A stretch of DNA of 64,000 bases from Leisingera aquimarina DSM 24565 (GCF_000473165.1 NZ_KI421504.1:3634094-3698093); one strand, 5' to 3'. Positions 1-9,082 are shown, numbered from the stretch's first letter. The notes: generated by a model not told the origin, from the sequence alone. Numbers and translations: made by a program.

Positions 1-1107
1 GGCGAAGACTCGGAACTGATCGGCAAACGGCTGGGCGAGCTGGATGAAGAGGCTGAGAAGGCGGATGTGGCGATCATCGGGCTGATCCGGGATGGCAAGC
101 GCCGCTATGGCCGCTCCAGCGCTGCCATGCTGCGGGACGGGGATGCCCTGGTGATCGAGGCCGAACCGGAAGCACTGGATGAGTTCCGCAGCGCCCTGAA
201 ACTGGATTTTGCCGACGCCGCACGGCAGGAAAAAGTGACGGCTGCAGGCGACGGGCTGGAACTGGTTGAGGTTGTGGTGCCGGAATCTGCCCGTGTGCGC
301 GGCCGCAGTGCCCAATCCATAGGCCTGGCCTGGCGGCAAAGCGCCGTGCTATTGGGGGTTTCCCGTCAGGGCAGGAGGATCACCAAACACATCCGCCAGA
401 CTGAAATTGAAGCAGGGGACATTCTGCTGCTGCTCTGCCCGCGCGGACGCAGTGCCGATGTCACCGACTGGCTGGGCTGCCTGCCGCTGGCGCAGCGCGG
501 GCTGGCGGTAACGGCAAATGACAAGACCTGGGCCGCCATCGGTCTGTTTGCCGCCGCCGTTCTGGCGGCTTCTGCCGGGTTGATCTACCTGCCGGTGGCC
601 CTGGGCTTGGTTGCGATCGGCTATGTCCTGCTCAAGATCCTGCCGGTGGCAGAGATCTATGACCACGTGGAATGGCCGGTGGTGGTGCTGCTGGGCTCGA
701 TGATCCCGCTAGGGGCGGCACTGGACAGTTCAGGCGGCACCGCATTGATTGCCAATGCGCTGACGGGCCTGACCGCAGGCCTGCCCGCCTGGGCTGTGCT
801 GACGGTGCTGATGGTCGTCACCATGACGCTGTCGGATGTGCTGAACAATACCGCAACGGCCATTGTCGCGGCACCCGTGGGCATTCAGATGGCGGAGTCC
901 CTGGGGGTGTCTCCTGATCCGTTCCTGATGGCGGTGGCGGTTGCCGCCTCGGCGGCGTTCCTGACGCCGATCGGGCATAAGAACAACACGCTTGTTCTGG
1001 GTCCCGGCGGTTACCGCTTTGGCGATTACTGGCGGATGGGGCTGCCGCTGGAGGCTCTGGTCATTGCCGTCTCTATTCCGGCAATCCTGGTGTTCTGGCC
1101 ATTGTAG
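1..1107 (+). CDS. SLC13-family permease with TrkA-C domain (5'-truncated by window edge)
   Basis: This is the C-terminal part of an anion/Na+ symporter of the SLC13 (DASS) type. The reading frame is open to base 1, so the real start lies outside the window; the GTG at 67 is internal. Roughly the first 140 residues look like cytoplasmic TrkA-C (RCK_C) domains. They are followed by hydrophobic helices with the family signature SDVLNNTATAIVAAP and a C-terminal LTPIGHKNNTLVLGPGGY segment. Substrate cannot be told from sequence (sulfate, dicarboxylate and others are possible). It converges on a paralogous permease at 1394-3172 with a tiny exported-peptide gene between them. Confidence 0.88.
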   Translation, partial: GEDSELIGKRLGELDEEAEKADVAIIGLIRDGKRRYGRSSAAMLRDGDALVIEAEPEALDEFRSALKLDFADAARQEKVTAAGDGLELVEVVVPESARVRGRSAQSIGLAWRQSAVLLGVSRQGRRITKHIRQTEIEAGDILLLLCPRGRSADVTDWLGCLPLAQRGLAVTANDKTWAAIGLFAAAVLAASAGLIYLPVALGLVAIGYVLLKILPVAEIYDHVEWPVVVLLGSMIPLGAALDSSGGTALIANALTGLTAGLPAWAVLTVLMVVTMTLSDVLNNTATAIVAAPVGIQMAESLGVSPDPFLMAVAVAASAAFLTPIGHKNNTLVLGPGGYRFGDYWRMGLPLEALVIAVSIPAILVFWPL

Positions 1108-1114
1108 CGAGGAC

Positions 1115-1164
1115 CAAAACTTTTGCGGAAAAGTTTTGCCAAAATCCTTTCACAAGGATTTTGC
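1115..1164. repeat. Double palindrome, copy A (terminator-like)
   Basis: Two adjacent perfect 9-bp stems: AAAACTTTT/AAAAGTTTT (1116-1124 with 1129-1137) and AAAATCCTT/AAGGATTTT (1141-1149 with 1154-1162). It begins eight bases after the permease stop at 1107 and overlaps the end of the 43-aa gene on the other strand, so it could terminate transcription in both directions. A close relative lies at 4247-4295. Confidence 0.7.
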
Positions 1165-1281
1165 GGCCTGTGCGGAGACCATTGCAGGCTGTGCTTGCCG
1201 GTCCGCCCAGGCCTGCGACATCAGCACAATGGCTGTTGATCCGCCCAGGACCCCAATCAGGAACAGTTTTTTGAAATCCAT
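1150..1281 (-). CDS. Small exported peptide, 43 aa, hypothetical
   Basis: A 43-codon frame with a strong Shine-Dalgarno (AGGGGTGG) just upstream of its ATG. The N-terminus reads MDFKKLFLIGVLGGSTAIVL and ends in an AWA-D motif suited to signal peptidase I, leaving a mature peptide of about 18 residues. It lies 113 bases downstream of the SLC13 permease on the same strand and may be cotranscribed. The stop codon sits in the loop of a hairpin that belongs to a repeated double palindrome. No known family is recognised. Short length keeps confidence moderate, but the ribosome site and signal sequence argue for a real gene. Confidence 0.55.
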   Translation of the reverse strand: MDFKKLFLIGVLGGSTAIVLMSQAWADRQAQPAMVSAQAAKSL

Positions 1282-1393
1282 TTGCCACCCCTAGAAATAC
1301 TCCCCTGTTTCATATGGGCATGGCTTTAACAATTTCACGTAAACAGGATCTGGCAAGGCGAAAAATCGCCATCGCCAAAGGCATCCAGTGCGA

Positions 1394-3172
1394 TCAGAGC
1401 GGCCAGAAAAATGGAATGATCAGCGACGCAACCATCCCGACGCTGAGGTTCAGCGGGATGCCGACACGCAGAAAATCGGTGAACTTATAACCGCCTGGAC
1501 CGTACACCAAGGTGTTCGTCTGGTAGCCGATCGGAGTGGCAAAAGACGCCGAGGCGGCGACCATGACGGCCACTACCAAGGGGCGCGGATCCACCCCCAT
1601 CGCCTGGGCCAGGCCAATGGCAATCGGGGTAACCACAACGGCCACAGCATTGTTGGAGACCAGCTCAGTCAGGACCGAGGTCAGCAGATAGACCGCCCAG
1701 ACCAGCAGGAACGGCGGCAGCATCGACAAGGCGGGCGCAATGGCGTTGACGATCAGGGCAACCGCACCGGAGCTTTCCAGCGCCGCCCCGATGGCCAGCA
1801 TCGAAAAAATCAACGCCAAGAGACGCCCATCGACAAATGAGAACGCCTCATCCGCATCAATACAGCGGGTCACGAACACCAGCGATACCATCAGCAGCGA
1901 CAGCATCAGGATAGGTGCGACGCCAAAGGCGGCCAGCAGAACGATCCCCAGCAGCGCAACAACGGCAATCGGCGCGTGGCTGCGGCGGTAGGCGCGCTGG
2001 GTCGGCTGCGAGACATCGGCCAGATCCATATCGGAGGCCAGACGCTGGATATCAGCCGGCGCGCCCTCCAGCAGCAGGGTGTCGCCGATCCGCACCACGA
2101 GGTCGTCCAGCTGCACACCGATGTTCTGGTTTCGCCGGTGCACCGCCAGCGTGTAGACGCCGTAGCGGCGGCGCAGGCGCATCGCGCCAAGGCTGCGGCC
2201 GACCATGCGGCAGCCCGGGGTGATCAGCACTTCGACGGTTTCGGTCTCGACGGCGGAAACCTGATCCACCCGCTTGAGCTCCTTATTGGTTTGCAGGCTC
2301 AACAGCTCGGTCATTCGGGTGCGCAGCACCACGCGGTCGCCGACCTGCAGTTCCACCCCTTTGAGGTTGCGGCGCAGCGATTCATCGCCGCGGATCACAT
2401 CGATCAGCCGCACGCCAGGGCGCTTGAACAGCTGCACGCCGGTGACTTCGCGGCCGATCAGGTTGCTTTCAGGCGGGATCACTGCTTCGGTGAAGAACTT
2501 CATCTTGGATTTATCGCTGAGCAGCATCGCCATGCTGTCGCGGTCCGGCAGCAACCGCGGTGCGATGAAGCGCAGATAGACCATGCCATAGACCACCAAG
2601 ATCACGCCCAGCGGGGTGACTTCGAAAATAGTGAAGGGTTTCAGGCCCTGCGCCCGCGCCACGCCATCCACCAGCAGATTGGTCGAGGTGCCGATCAGCG
2701 TCAGCGTGCCGCCCAGGATCGCGGCATAGCTGAGCGGGATCAGCATTTTGGAGGCGGACACATTCAGGGTGCGGGAAATCTGGATGAAAACCGGGATCAT
2801 CACCACAACCACCGGCGTGTTTGACACCACGGCAGAGGCCGCGACCACAAAGGCCATCAGCAGCGCAACCGCCAGTTTGGGGTTCACCTCGGCCTGTTTC
2901 TTGGCAATTTGGGTAAAGGCATCCAGCGCCCCTGTCCGCACCAAAGCGCCCATGATGATGAACATCGCCGCAATGGTCCAAGGCGCCGGGTTGGACAGCA
3001 CCGGCAGCGCCTGATTGTAGGGCAGAACGCCGGTGGCCAGCATTGCCGCAACGCCGGTCAGCGCCACAACTTCGGTGGGATAGGTTTCGCGCAGGAAAGC
3101 CACAAACATGGCCAGGACAATGGCAATCGCCAGGACCGCGCTGCCGGTTTCACCTAGTTGGAAGAACTGCAT
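1394..3172 (-). CDS. SLC13-family permease with two TrkA-C domains
   Basis: 592-residue inner-membrane symporter of the divalent-anion:Na+ type. Membrane helices fill residues 10-205. Two tandem TrkA-C (RCK_C) domains lie at about 230-300 and 310-385, followed by a second set of helices. The paired family motifs are visible: SNTPVVVVMIP near 117 and SNNAVAVVVTP near 500, plus the end motif TPIGYQTNTLVYGPGG. The layout is like known SLC13/SdcS and SAC1-like proteins with a central regulatory insert. It is convergent with a paralogue at 1-1107. Substrate unknown; sulfate or a dicarboxylate is the usual guess for the family. Confidence 0.9.
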   Translation of the reverse strand: MQFFQLGETGSAVLAIAIVLAMFVAFLRETYPTEVVALTGVAAMLATGVLPYNQALPVLSNPAPWTIAAMFIIMGALVRTGALDAFTQIAKKQAEVNPKLAVALLMAFVVAASAVVSNTPVVVVMIPVFIQISRTLNVSASKMLIPLSYAAILGGTLTLIGTSTNLLVDGVARAQGLKPFTIFEVTPLGVILVVYGMVYLRFIAPRLLPDRDSMAMLLSDKSKMKFFTEAVIPPESNLIGREVTGVQLFKRPGVRLIDVIRGDESLRRNLKGVELQVGDRVVLRTRMTELLSLQTNKELKRVDQVSAVETETVEVLITPGCRMVGRSLGAMRLRRRYGVYTLAVHRRNQNIGVQLDDLVVRIGDTLLLEGAPADIQRLASDMDLADVSQPTQRAYRRSHAPIAVVALLGIVLLAAFGVAPILMLSLLMVSLVFVTRCIDADEAFSFVDGRLLALIFSMLAIGAALESSGAVALIVNAIAPALSMLPPFLLVWAVYLLTSVLTELVSNNAVAVVVTPIAIGLAQAMGVDPRPLVVAVMVAASASFATPIGYQTNTLVYGPGGYKFTDFLRVGIPLNLSVGMVASLIIPFFWPL

Positions 3173-3381
3173 TTACCGTGATGATGTCCATATAGTTTCA
3201 GGCGGATTTAGCGTGCTGCTGCACGCTTCGCCATCGCGCAGTTTCCCTGAAACCTTTCGCCTGAGCAAGAATTTCCGCATCAGCAAAGTTTCGAGGGCCT
3301 GGATTCGGGAATTTATGCGGAAAATCGCGGCTGCAACGGCAAATCATCCCGCCCCAGGCTGCATTGCGCAGGGGCGCGGCC

Positions 3382-4194
3382 TTAAGGGGCGGCTTCCTGC
3401 AGCAAGCCGCCATTGCGCACCATGCGAATCTGCTTGGCAGCACCCGTTCGGTCGTCGGTCTCGACAAATACGCCGGAAAGGGTAGCCGCACCATTTGCGG
3501 GGGTAAAACGGGCCTTGGGCATTCCAGTCAGGAAGCGGCGCATCGGCTCGGCTTTGTCCATCCCAATAACCGAATTGTAGTCGCCGCACATCCCGGCATC
3601 GGTGAGATAGCCGGTGCCTTCGGACAGGATCTGCGCATCCGCTGTCGGCACATGGGTATGGGTCCCCACCACCAGCGAGGCGCGACCATTGCAAAAGTGG
3701 CCCATTGCCATCTTCTCGGAAGTGGCCTCGCAATGCATATCGACGATGATCGCCTGTGCCAGCCCGCCGCGGGGGTGCGATTTCAGCACCGCCTCGACCG
3801 CGCCGAAGGGATCATCGAATGCGCGTTTCATGAACACCTGGCCCAGCACCTGCACCACCAGCACCTTGCGTCCGCCCGGCGCCTGGAACAGCCGGTAGCC
3901 GCGGCCCGGCGCACCTTTGGCAAAGTTCAGCGGCCGGATAATGCGCTGTTCCTTTTCGATGAACTGCAGCATGTCTTTCTGGTCAAAGGCATGGTCGCCC
4001 AATGTCAGACAATCGACCCCCGCGTCCAGCAGCAGCTTGGCGTGCTCGCCGCTCAGCCCCATGCCGTTGGAGGCATTCTCGCCATTCACCACAACAAAAT
4101 CGAGCCGCCAGTCCTGGCGCAATCGCCGCAGATTATCAGAAATGGCACTGCGCCCCGCGCGGCCCATCACATCGCCTAGAAACAAAATTCGCAT
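3382..4194 (-). CDS. YmdB-family metallophosphoesterase
   Basis: 270-residue protein of the YmdB (TIGR00282) metallophosphoesterase family, which in other bacteria hydrolyses 2',3'-cyclic nucleotides and affects RNA turnover. Metal-site motifs are visible: GDVMGRAGR at the N-terminus, NGEN, LGDHAFDQ, VDMHCEATSEK and GTHTHVPTAD. The start at MRILFLGD is chosen because family members begin exactly there; the frame stays open further upstream only through a palindromic repeat. It lies downstream of the 5-formyl-THF cyclo-ligase gene on the same strand, separated by 114 bases containing that repeat. Confidence 0.9.
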   Translation of the reverse strand: MRILFLGDVMGRAGRSAISDNLRRLRQDWRLDFVVVNGENASNGMGLSGEHAKLLLDAGVDCLTLGDHAFDQKDMLQFIEKEQRIIRPLNFAKGAPGRGYRLFQAPGGRKVLVVQVLGQVFMKRAFDDPFGAVEAVLKSHPRGGLAQAIIVDMHCEATSEKMAMGHFCNGRASLVVGTHTHVPTADAQILSEGTGYLTDAGMCGDYNSVIGMDKAEPMRRFLTGMPKARFTPANGAATLSGVFVETDDRTGAAKQIRMVRNGGLLQEAAP

Positions 4195-4246
4195 GTGCGC
4201 GTGGTACGCCGTTGCGCCCGGCAGAACAAGGCCCGCGGCAGGCGTG

Positions 4247-4295
4247 CAAAACTTTTCTGAAAAGTTCTGCCAAGATTTTTCCACAAAATCTTGGC
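4247..4295. repeat. Double palindrome, copy B (terminator-like)
   Basis: Second copy of the element at 1115-1164, aligned over its whole length with about a dozen differences. The two stems are AAAACTTTT/AAAAGTTCT and CAAGATTTT/AAAATCTTG. It lies 14 bases past the stop of the cyclo-ligase gene and upstream of ymdB, consistent with a terminator or an extragenic palindromic repeat. Confidence 0.65.
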
Positions 4296-4308
4296 TGCTT
4301 GGCCTGCG

Positions 4309-4872
4309 TCAGCGGCTGAATTGCAGGATCCGGCTTTCGGTCACCAGCATATCGAGCGGCTGGTCGGTGGGTTCCAGCGGCAAGTCTTCGGCCTCTTGCG
4401 CGTCAAAAGCAAAGCCAATCGCCAGCGTCGCCCGTTTGCCGCGCAGCAGTTCCAGCGTGCGATCATAGAAGCCGCCGCCGTACCCCAAACGCCCGCCCTT
4501 GGCATCAAAGGCAACCAGCGGCACGATCAGGATCTCAGGTTCGAAAAAATCATCCGTTTCGGGAACCATGGCTCCAAAGGGGCCGTCGCGCAGCGGGACT
4601 TCGGGCTGCCAGCGGCTGAATCTCAGCGGCTGCCCTGCCCCCATGATCACCGGTACGCCCACAGGCCCGTGCGCGGCGGCTTCGGCCATTGCGGGCACCG
4701 GGTCGATTTCTGTCCGGATCGGCAGAAAGCCAGACAACGGCACACCGCGGTAGCCGGCCAGCACCTCGGACAGACCGCCTGCGGCACCTGGAACATTGCG
4801 GGCATGCGCTTCCTTGCGGCGGGCAAAGGCGGCCTTGCGGGCGGCGGCTTTAATCTCGGTCAGATCCGTCAT
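4309..4872 (-). CDS. 5-formyltetrahydrofolate cyclo-ligase
   Basis: 187-residue cytosolic enzyme (MTHFS/YgfA family) converting 5-formyl-THF to 5,10-methenyl-THF at the cost of ATP, so recycling inhibitory folate. The conserved GYGGGFYDR ATP-binding motif and the upstream FDAKGGRLGYG segment are present, and the length is typical. The gene directly follows mgtE on the same strand (9-base gap), so the two are probably cotranscribed. No 6S RNA (ssrS), a common neighbour of this family in gammaproteobacteria, is recognisable next to it. Confidence 0.93.
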   Translation of the reverse strand: MTDLTEIKAAARKAAFARRKEAHARNVPGAAGGLSEVLAGYRGVPLSGFLPIRTEIDPVPAMAEAAAHGPVGVPVIMGAGQPLRFSRWQPEVPLRDGPFGAMVPETDDFFEPEILIVPLVAFDAKGGRLGYGGGFYDRTLELLRGKRATLAIGFAFDAQEAEDLPLEPTDQPLDMLVTESRILQFSR

Positions 4873-4881
4873 CGCGGTCTC

Positions 4882-6270
4882 CTACAGCAAAACGGTGGCG
4901 GCAAGCCCGAGGAAGGCAAAGAACCCGACCACATCGGTCACAGTGGTCACAAATGCGCCTGAGGCCAGCGCCGGGTCAATACCGGCTTTCTCCAATAGAA
5001 CCGGGATCACCGTGCCCGCCAGCCCCGCCACGACCAGATTGATCACCATAGCGACGGCAATCACCACCCCCAGCATTGGCGAACCGAACCAGGCCAAGCC
5101 CACCAGCCCCATCACAATGGCAAAGATCACCCCGTTGACCAGCCCCACAAGCACTTCCCGGCGGATCACCCGCCAGACGTTGGAACCGGTCAGGTCGCGG
5201 GTGGCAATCGCGCGCACCGCAACCGTTAGCGACTGGGTGCCGGCATTGCCGCCCATAGACGCAACAATCGGCATCAGCACCGCAAGGGCGACGAACTGGG
5301 CGATGGTGTCCTCGAACTGGGCAATGACCAGCGAGGCCAGCACCGCGGTCACCAGATTCACCGCCAGCCAGGGGAAGCGGCGCTTGGTGGTTTCGATCAC
5401 CCGGTCAGCCAGCGAGCTTTCCTCGCCCACGCCAGCCAGGCGCAGAATGTCTTCCTCGTGTTCCTCATCCTGCACGATCATCGCATCGTCGATGGTGATC
5501 ACACCGACCAGTCGCCCCTCAGCGTCGGTCACGGGCGCCGAAATCAGGTGGTACTGATTGAATGCATAGGCCACGTCTTCCTCGTCCTGATCGGCGGGGA
5601 TCACCTGAAAGGTGTCCTCGACCAGTTCGCTCAGCGGCACTTCACGCTTGGTGGCCATTATCCGGCCAAGGGTGACATTGCCAATCGGATGCAGACGCGG
5701 ATCAACCAGGACCACGTGATAGAACTGCTCTGGAAGATCATCTGAGTTGCGCATGAAATCAATGGCCTGGCCGACATTCCAATGCTCGGGTGCCATCACC
5801 ACTTCGCGCTGCATCAAGCGGCCGGCGGAGTTTTCCGGATAACTCAGAGATTGCTCAACCGCGACCCGATCGGCGTCTTCAAGCGCATCCAGGATGGCTT
5901 CCTGCTGCGGCACCTCAAGGTCTTCGAGAAGGTCTACGACATCGTCGCTTTCCATCTCCCGGACCGCATCGGCCAGAACCAGCGGGTTCAGCGTTTCGAT
6001 AACCTCTTCACGGATCGACTCGTCCAGTTCGGACAGGATCTCACCGTCGAACTCACGGTCATAGAGGCGGATCAGCCGCGCCCGGTCGCTGGCATCGATC
6101 TGTTCCAAAAGGTCGGCGATGTCGGCGGCGTGCAGGTCTTCCAGCAGATCCGTCAGCGTCTGCTGATCGCCCTGCTCCACCGCACCCAGAATCTGGGCAA
6201 CCAATTTGCGGTCCAGGTCATAGGAGTCGTCCTGAGACAGGTCGCCGGTGATGTTGTCGCCGCTGCTCAT
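4882..6270 (-). CDS. mgtE: Magnesium transporter MgtE
   Basis: 462-residue Mg2+ channel. From the N-terminus come an acidic MgtE_N superhelical domain (about 15-140), a CBS pair (about 145-265) and five C-terminal membrane helices (from about 290) with the pore motif PIVASMGGNAGTQS. The CBS/N domains gate the pore by Mg2+ occupancy in characterised homologues. I chose the start at MSSGDNITG because a GGGGGC-type ribosome site precedes it; the frame is open 26 codons further up without family similarity. It is divergent from guaD and probably cotranscribed with the cyclo-ligase gene. Confidence 0.94.
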   Translation of the reverse strand: MSSGDNITGDLSQDDSYDLDRKLVAQILGAVEQGDQQTLTDLLEDLHAADIADLLEQIDASDRARLIRLYDREFDGEILSELDESIREEVIETLNPLVLADAVREMESDDVVDLLEDLEVPQQEAILDALEDADRVAVEQSLSYPENSAGRLMQREVVMAPEHWNVGQAIDFMRNSDDLPEQFYHVVLVDPRLHPIGNVTLGRIMATKREVPLSELVEDTFQVIPADQDEEDVAYAFNQYHLISAPVTDAEGRLVGVITIDDAMIVQDEEHEEDILRLAGVGEESSLADRVIETTKRRFPWLAVNLVTAVLASLVIAQFEDTIAQFVALAVLMPIVASMGGNAGTQSLTVAVRAIATRDLTGSNVWRVIRREVLVGLVNGVIFAIVMGLVGLAWFGSPMLGVVIAVAMVINLVVAGLAGTVIPVLLEKAGIDPALASGAFVTTVTDVVGFFAFLGLAATVLL

Positions 6271-6414
6271 GTGATGCCCCCGGGTATTTTGTGAGTGTTT
6301 GCCTGCAAAATAGAAGAAGCGGCTACCGGAAAACAATGTCATCGGCATAATTTACCGGAGCTGATGCGGCGGGTATCCTGCCCGGAGCCATTTTGCAAGG
6401 AAAGGGTTGGAAGA

Positions 6415-7701
6415 ATGGGCACCGATTACATCCTGAAAGGGCACGTGCTGTCTTTTGCCGGCTCTCCCTTCACCGCTGGCCAGCCAGAAGATGCCGTCCG
6501 GCTGCAGGACGCGGTGGCGGTGCAGGACGGCAAGGTCGCGGGTGCCGGTCCGCTGGCAGAAATGCAGGCACTGCTGCCTGAGGCGAAAGCCGTGGATCAC
6601 AGCGGCAAGCTGATTATGGCCGGGTTTGTGGACGCCCATGTGCATTATCCGCAGACCGCCATCATCGCCAGCTGGGGCAAGCGGCTGATCGACTGGCTGA
6701 ACAGCTATACCTTCCCAGAGGAGATGCGGTTCGGCGACCGCGCCTATGCTGATGAAGTTGCCAATCGCTATCTGGACCTGACAGCCGCCCATGGCACCAC
6801 CACGGTCTGCAGTTATTGCACCATTCATTCCGAAAGCGTGGATGCGTTTTTCACGGCGGCGCAAGGCCGCGGGCAGCGGGTGGTTGCGGGCAGGACCTGC
6901 ATGGACCGCAACGCACCGGATGGGCTGCGGGACACGGCCCAATCTGCATATGACGATTCAGAAGCGCTGATCGGGCGATGGCACGGGGTGGACCGGCTGG
7001 AATATGCGATCACCCCGCGGTTTTCCCCCACGTCCACCCCGGAACAGCTGGAGGCAATGGGCGCGCTTTGGGGCAAGCACCCGGAATGTCTGATGCAAAC
7101 GCATCTGAGCGAGCAGATTGATGAGATCGAATGGGTGAAATCGCTGTTTCCGCAGGCCCGCGACTATCTGGACACCTATGAGGAGTTCGGCCTTTTGGGC
7201 GCTAGGGGTCTTTACGGTCACGCGATCCATTTGGAGGAGCGTGAACGGCACCGGCTGCGGGACTTTGGCGCGGCGCTGATCCATTGCCCGACATCGAACA
7301 CTTTTATCGGCTCCGGGCTGTTCGATATGGCCGGGCTGATGGCTGAGGGGCAGAGGATCGGCCTTGCCACCGATACCGGCGGCGGGTCCAGCTTTTCAAT
7401 GCTGCGCACGATGGCGGCGGCCTATGAGATCGGCCAGCTGCGCGGCACGCCGCTGCAGGCGGCGCAGCTGTTGTGGCTGGCGACCCAAGGATCCGCCACG
7501 GCGCTGCGGATGGAGGCAAAGATCGGCAATATCGCCGCAGGCATGGAGGCGGATCTGGTGGTGCTGGACCTTGCCTCCACCCCTGCCATCGCCCAGCGTG
7601 CGGAACGCGCCGAGGACCTGTGGGAAGCGGTGTTCCCGACCATCATGATGGGGGATGACCGCGCGGTCGCCGAAGTCTGGATCGGTGGCAGGCGGGTATA
7701 G
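6415..7701 (+). CDS. guaD: Guanine deaminase
   Basis: 428-residue amidohydrolase that deaminates guanine to xanthine. Zinc-site motifs are in order: DAHVHYPQT, HLSEQ, GHAIHL and TDTGGG, all matching the GuaD branch rather than the cytosine or atrazine branches. The start MGTDYILKG follows an AAGGAAAGGG ribosome site. It faces a second purine-type deaminase gene (7742-9082) end to end, 40 bases apart. Together they suggest guanine and oxidised-guanine salvage or catabolism feeding xanthine/urate metabolism. Confidence 0.93.
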   Translation: MGTDYILKGHVLSFAGSPFTAGQPEDAVRLQDAVAVQDGKVAGAGPLAEMQALLPEAKAVDHSGKLIMAGFVDAHVHYPQTAIIASWGKRLIDWLNSYTFPEEMRFGDRAYADEVANRYLDLTAAHGTTTVCSYCTIHSESVDAFFTAAQGRGQRVVAGRTCMDRNAPDGLRDTAQSAYDDSEALIGRWHGVDRLEYAITPRFSPTSTPEQLEAMGALWGKHPECLMQTHLSEQIDEIEWVKSLFPQARDYLDTYEEFGLLGARGLYGHAIHLEERERHRLRDFGAALIHCPTSNTFIGSGLFDMAGLMAEGQRIGLATDTGGGSSFSMLRTMAAAYEIGQLRGTPLQAAQLLWLATQGSATALRMEAKIGNIAAGMEADLVVLDLASTPAIAQRAERAEDLWEAVFPTIMMGDDRAVAEVWIGGRRV

Positions 7702-7741
7702 GAGAGGCGCTGGCGCGCCTCTGCCTGCGGCAGGAGTACTT

Positions 7742-9082
7742 TCAAAAAGAAGAAGCCAAAGACTGCGCTAGCCGGCCGTGGCGTTCGATGAGACGCGGCA
7801 GGTCGAGGGTGGTGACTTCGCCGCCCCGGATGATCTGCTTGCCCTCGACAAACAGGTGTTTGACCTGGGTCGGGCCGGCCAGCAGCAGGGCGGCAGCATC
7901 CCAGCTGCCGCTGGACGCAATGCCGGTGGTATCCCAGACGGCGACATCGGCGCGCTTGCCTGGCGCCAGGCGGCCGCAATCGGGCCGGCCCAGCACATCG
8001 GCGCCGCCTCGGGTGGCGATCTCCAGCGTTTCATAGGCGCTCATCGCATCGGCACCGTTGGCAACCCGCTGCAGCAGCATGGCCTGACGCGCCTCAGCGC
8101 TAAGGCTGGCCATGTCGTTGCTGGCGGAGCCGTCCACGCCCAGCCCCACAGGAACCCCAGCATCGCGCATTGCCCGCACAGGCGCGATGCCGCTGCCCAG
8201 GCGGCAGTTGGAACAGGGGCAATGAGCAACCCCGGTGCGGGTTCTGGAAAAAAGATCAATCTCTTGCACGTCCAGCTTCACGCAATGGGCGTGCCAGACA
8301 TCCTCTCCGGTCCAGCCCAATTCTTCGGCATACTGGCCGGGGCGGCAGCCGAACTTGGCCTCGGAATAGGCAATATCCTCGTCATTTTCGGCCAGATGGG
8401 TATGCAGCATCACGCCTTTGTCGCGGGCCAGCAGCGCCGCATCGCGCATTAGCTCGCGGCTGACCGAAAAGGGCGAGCATGGCGCCAGGCCGACGCGGCA
8501 CATGGACCCCTCGCCGGCATCGTGGAAAGCGTCCACCACGCGGATCATGTCATCGAGAATGGCCTGCTCTTTCTCAACCAGGCTGTCGGGCGGCAGACCG
8601 CCATCGCTTTCGCCGATGCTCATGGCACCGCGGGTCGGGTGGAAGCGCAGGCCCACCTCGCGGGCGGCGTGAATAGTGTCTTCCAGACGGGAGCCGTTGG
8701 GGTAGAGATACAGGTGGTCGGAGCTGAGCGTGCAACCGGAGAGCGCCAGTTCCGCCAGCCCCAGCTGGGCAGAGACGAACATCTCGTCCGGAGTGAACTG
8801 CGCCCAGATGGGATAGAGCCGCTGCAGCCAGCCGAACAGCAGCGCATCCTGGGCGCCGGGCACTGCGCGGGTCAGGTTCTGGTAGAGGTGGTGATGGGTG
8901 TTGACCAGCCCTGGGGTCACCACACAGCCGCGGCCTGAAACAATGTCTCCGCTGGTTTGCAGCCCCTGCCCCACGGCGGCAATCCCGCCGCCGCGGATCA
9001 GCACATCGGCGCCGTGCAGCACACGGCGCGTATCATCCATTGTCAGGATGGTATCGGCATTTTGAATAAGAATCTCTGTCAT
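7742..9082 (-). CDS. 8-oxoguanine deaminase (AtzB/TrzN-type amidohydrolase)
   Basis: 446-residue metal-dependent hydrolase. The site motifs are NTHHHLYQN, HTHLAENDED, HAHCVKLD and GLGVDGSASND, the set seen in 8-oxoguanine deaminases that were formerly annotated as hydroxyatrazine hydrolases. The likely reaction is 8-oxoguanine to urate plus ammonia. The ATG of MTEILIQ is preferred over an upstream TTG because GGAG lies nine bases before it. It is convergent with guaD. The atrazine-type alternative cannot be excluded from sequence, but the context favours a purine. Confidence 0.82.
   Translation of the reverse strand: MTEILIQNADTILTMDDTRRVLHGADVLIRGGGIAAVGQGLQTSGDIVSGRGCVVTPGLVNTHHHLYQNLTRAVPGAQDALLFGWLQRLYPIWAQFTPDEMFVSAQLGLAELALSGCTLSSDHLYLYPNGSRLEDTIHAAREVGLRFHPTRGAMSIGESDGGLPPDSLVEKEQAILDDMIRVVDAFHDAGEGSMCRVGLAPCSPFSVSRELMRDAALLARDKGVMLHTHLAENDEDIAYSEAKFGCRPGQYAEELGWTGEDVWHAHCVKLDVQEIDLFSRTRTGVAHCPCSNCRLGSGIAPVRAMRDAGVPVGLGVDGSASNDMASLSAEARQAMLLQRVANGADAMSAYETLEIATRGGADVLGRPDCGRLAPGKRADVAVWDTTGIASSGSWDAAALLLAGPTQVKHLFVEGKQIIRGGEVTTLDLPRLIERHGRLAQSLASSF

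Noticed and set aside
1976-2824. Long plus-strand open frame opposite the SLC13 permease
   Set aside because: High-GC third-position bias keeps antisense frames open; the product is His/Gln/Arg-rich low complexity and the opposite strand has clear SLC13 and TrkA-C domains.
4195-4284. 30-codon N-terminal extension of YmdB
   Set aside because: It would translate the double-palindrome repeat; all family members start at the MRILFLGD-equivalent residue.
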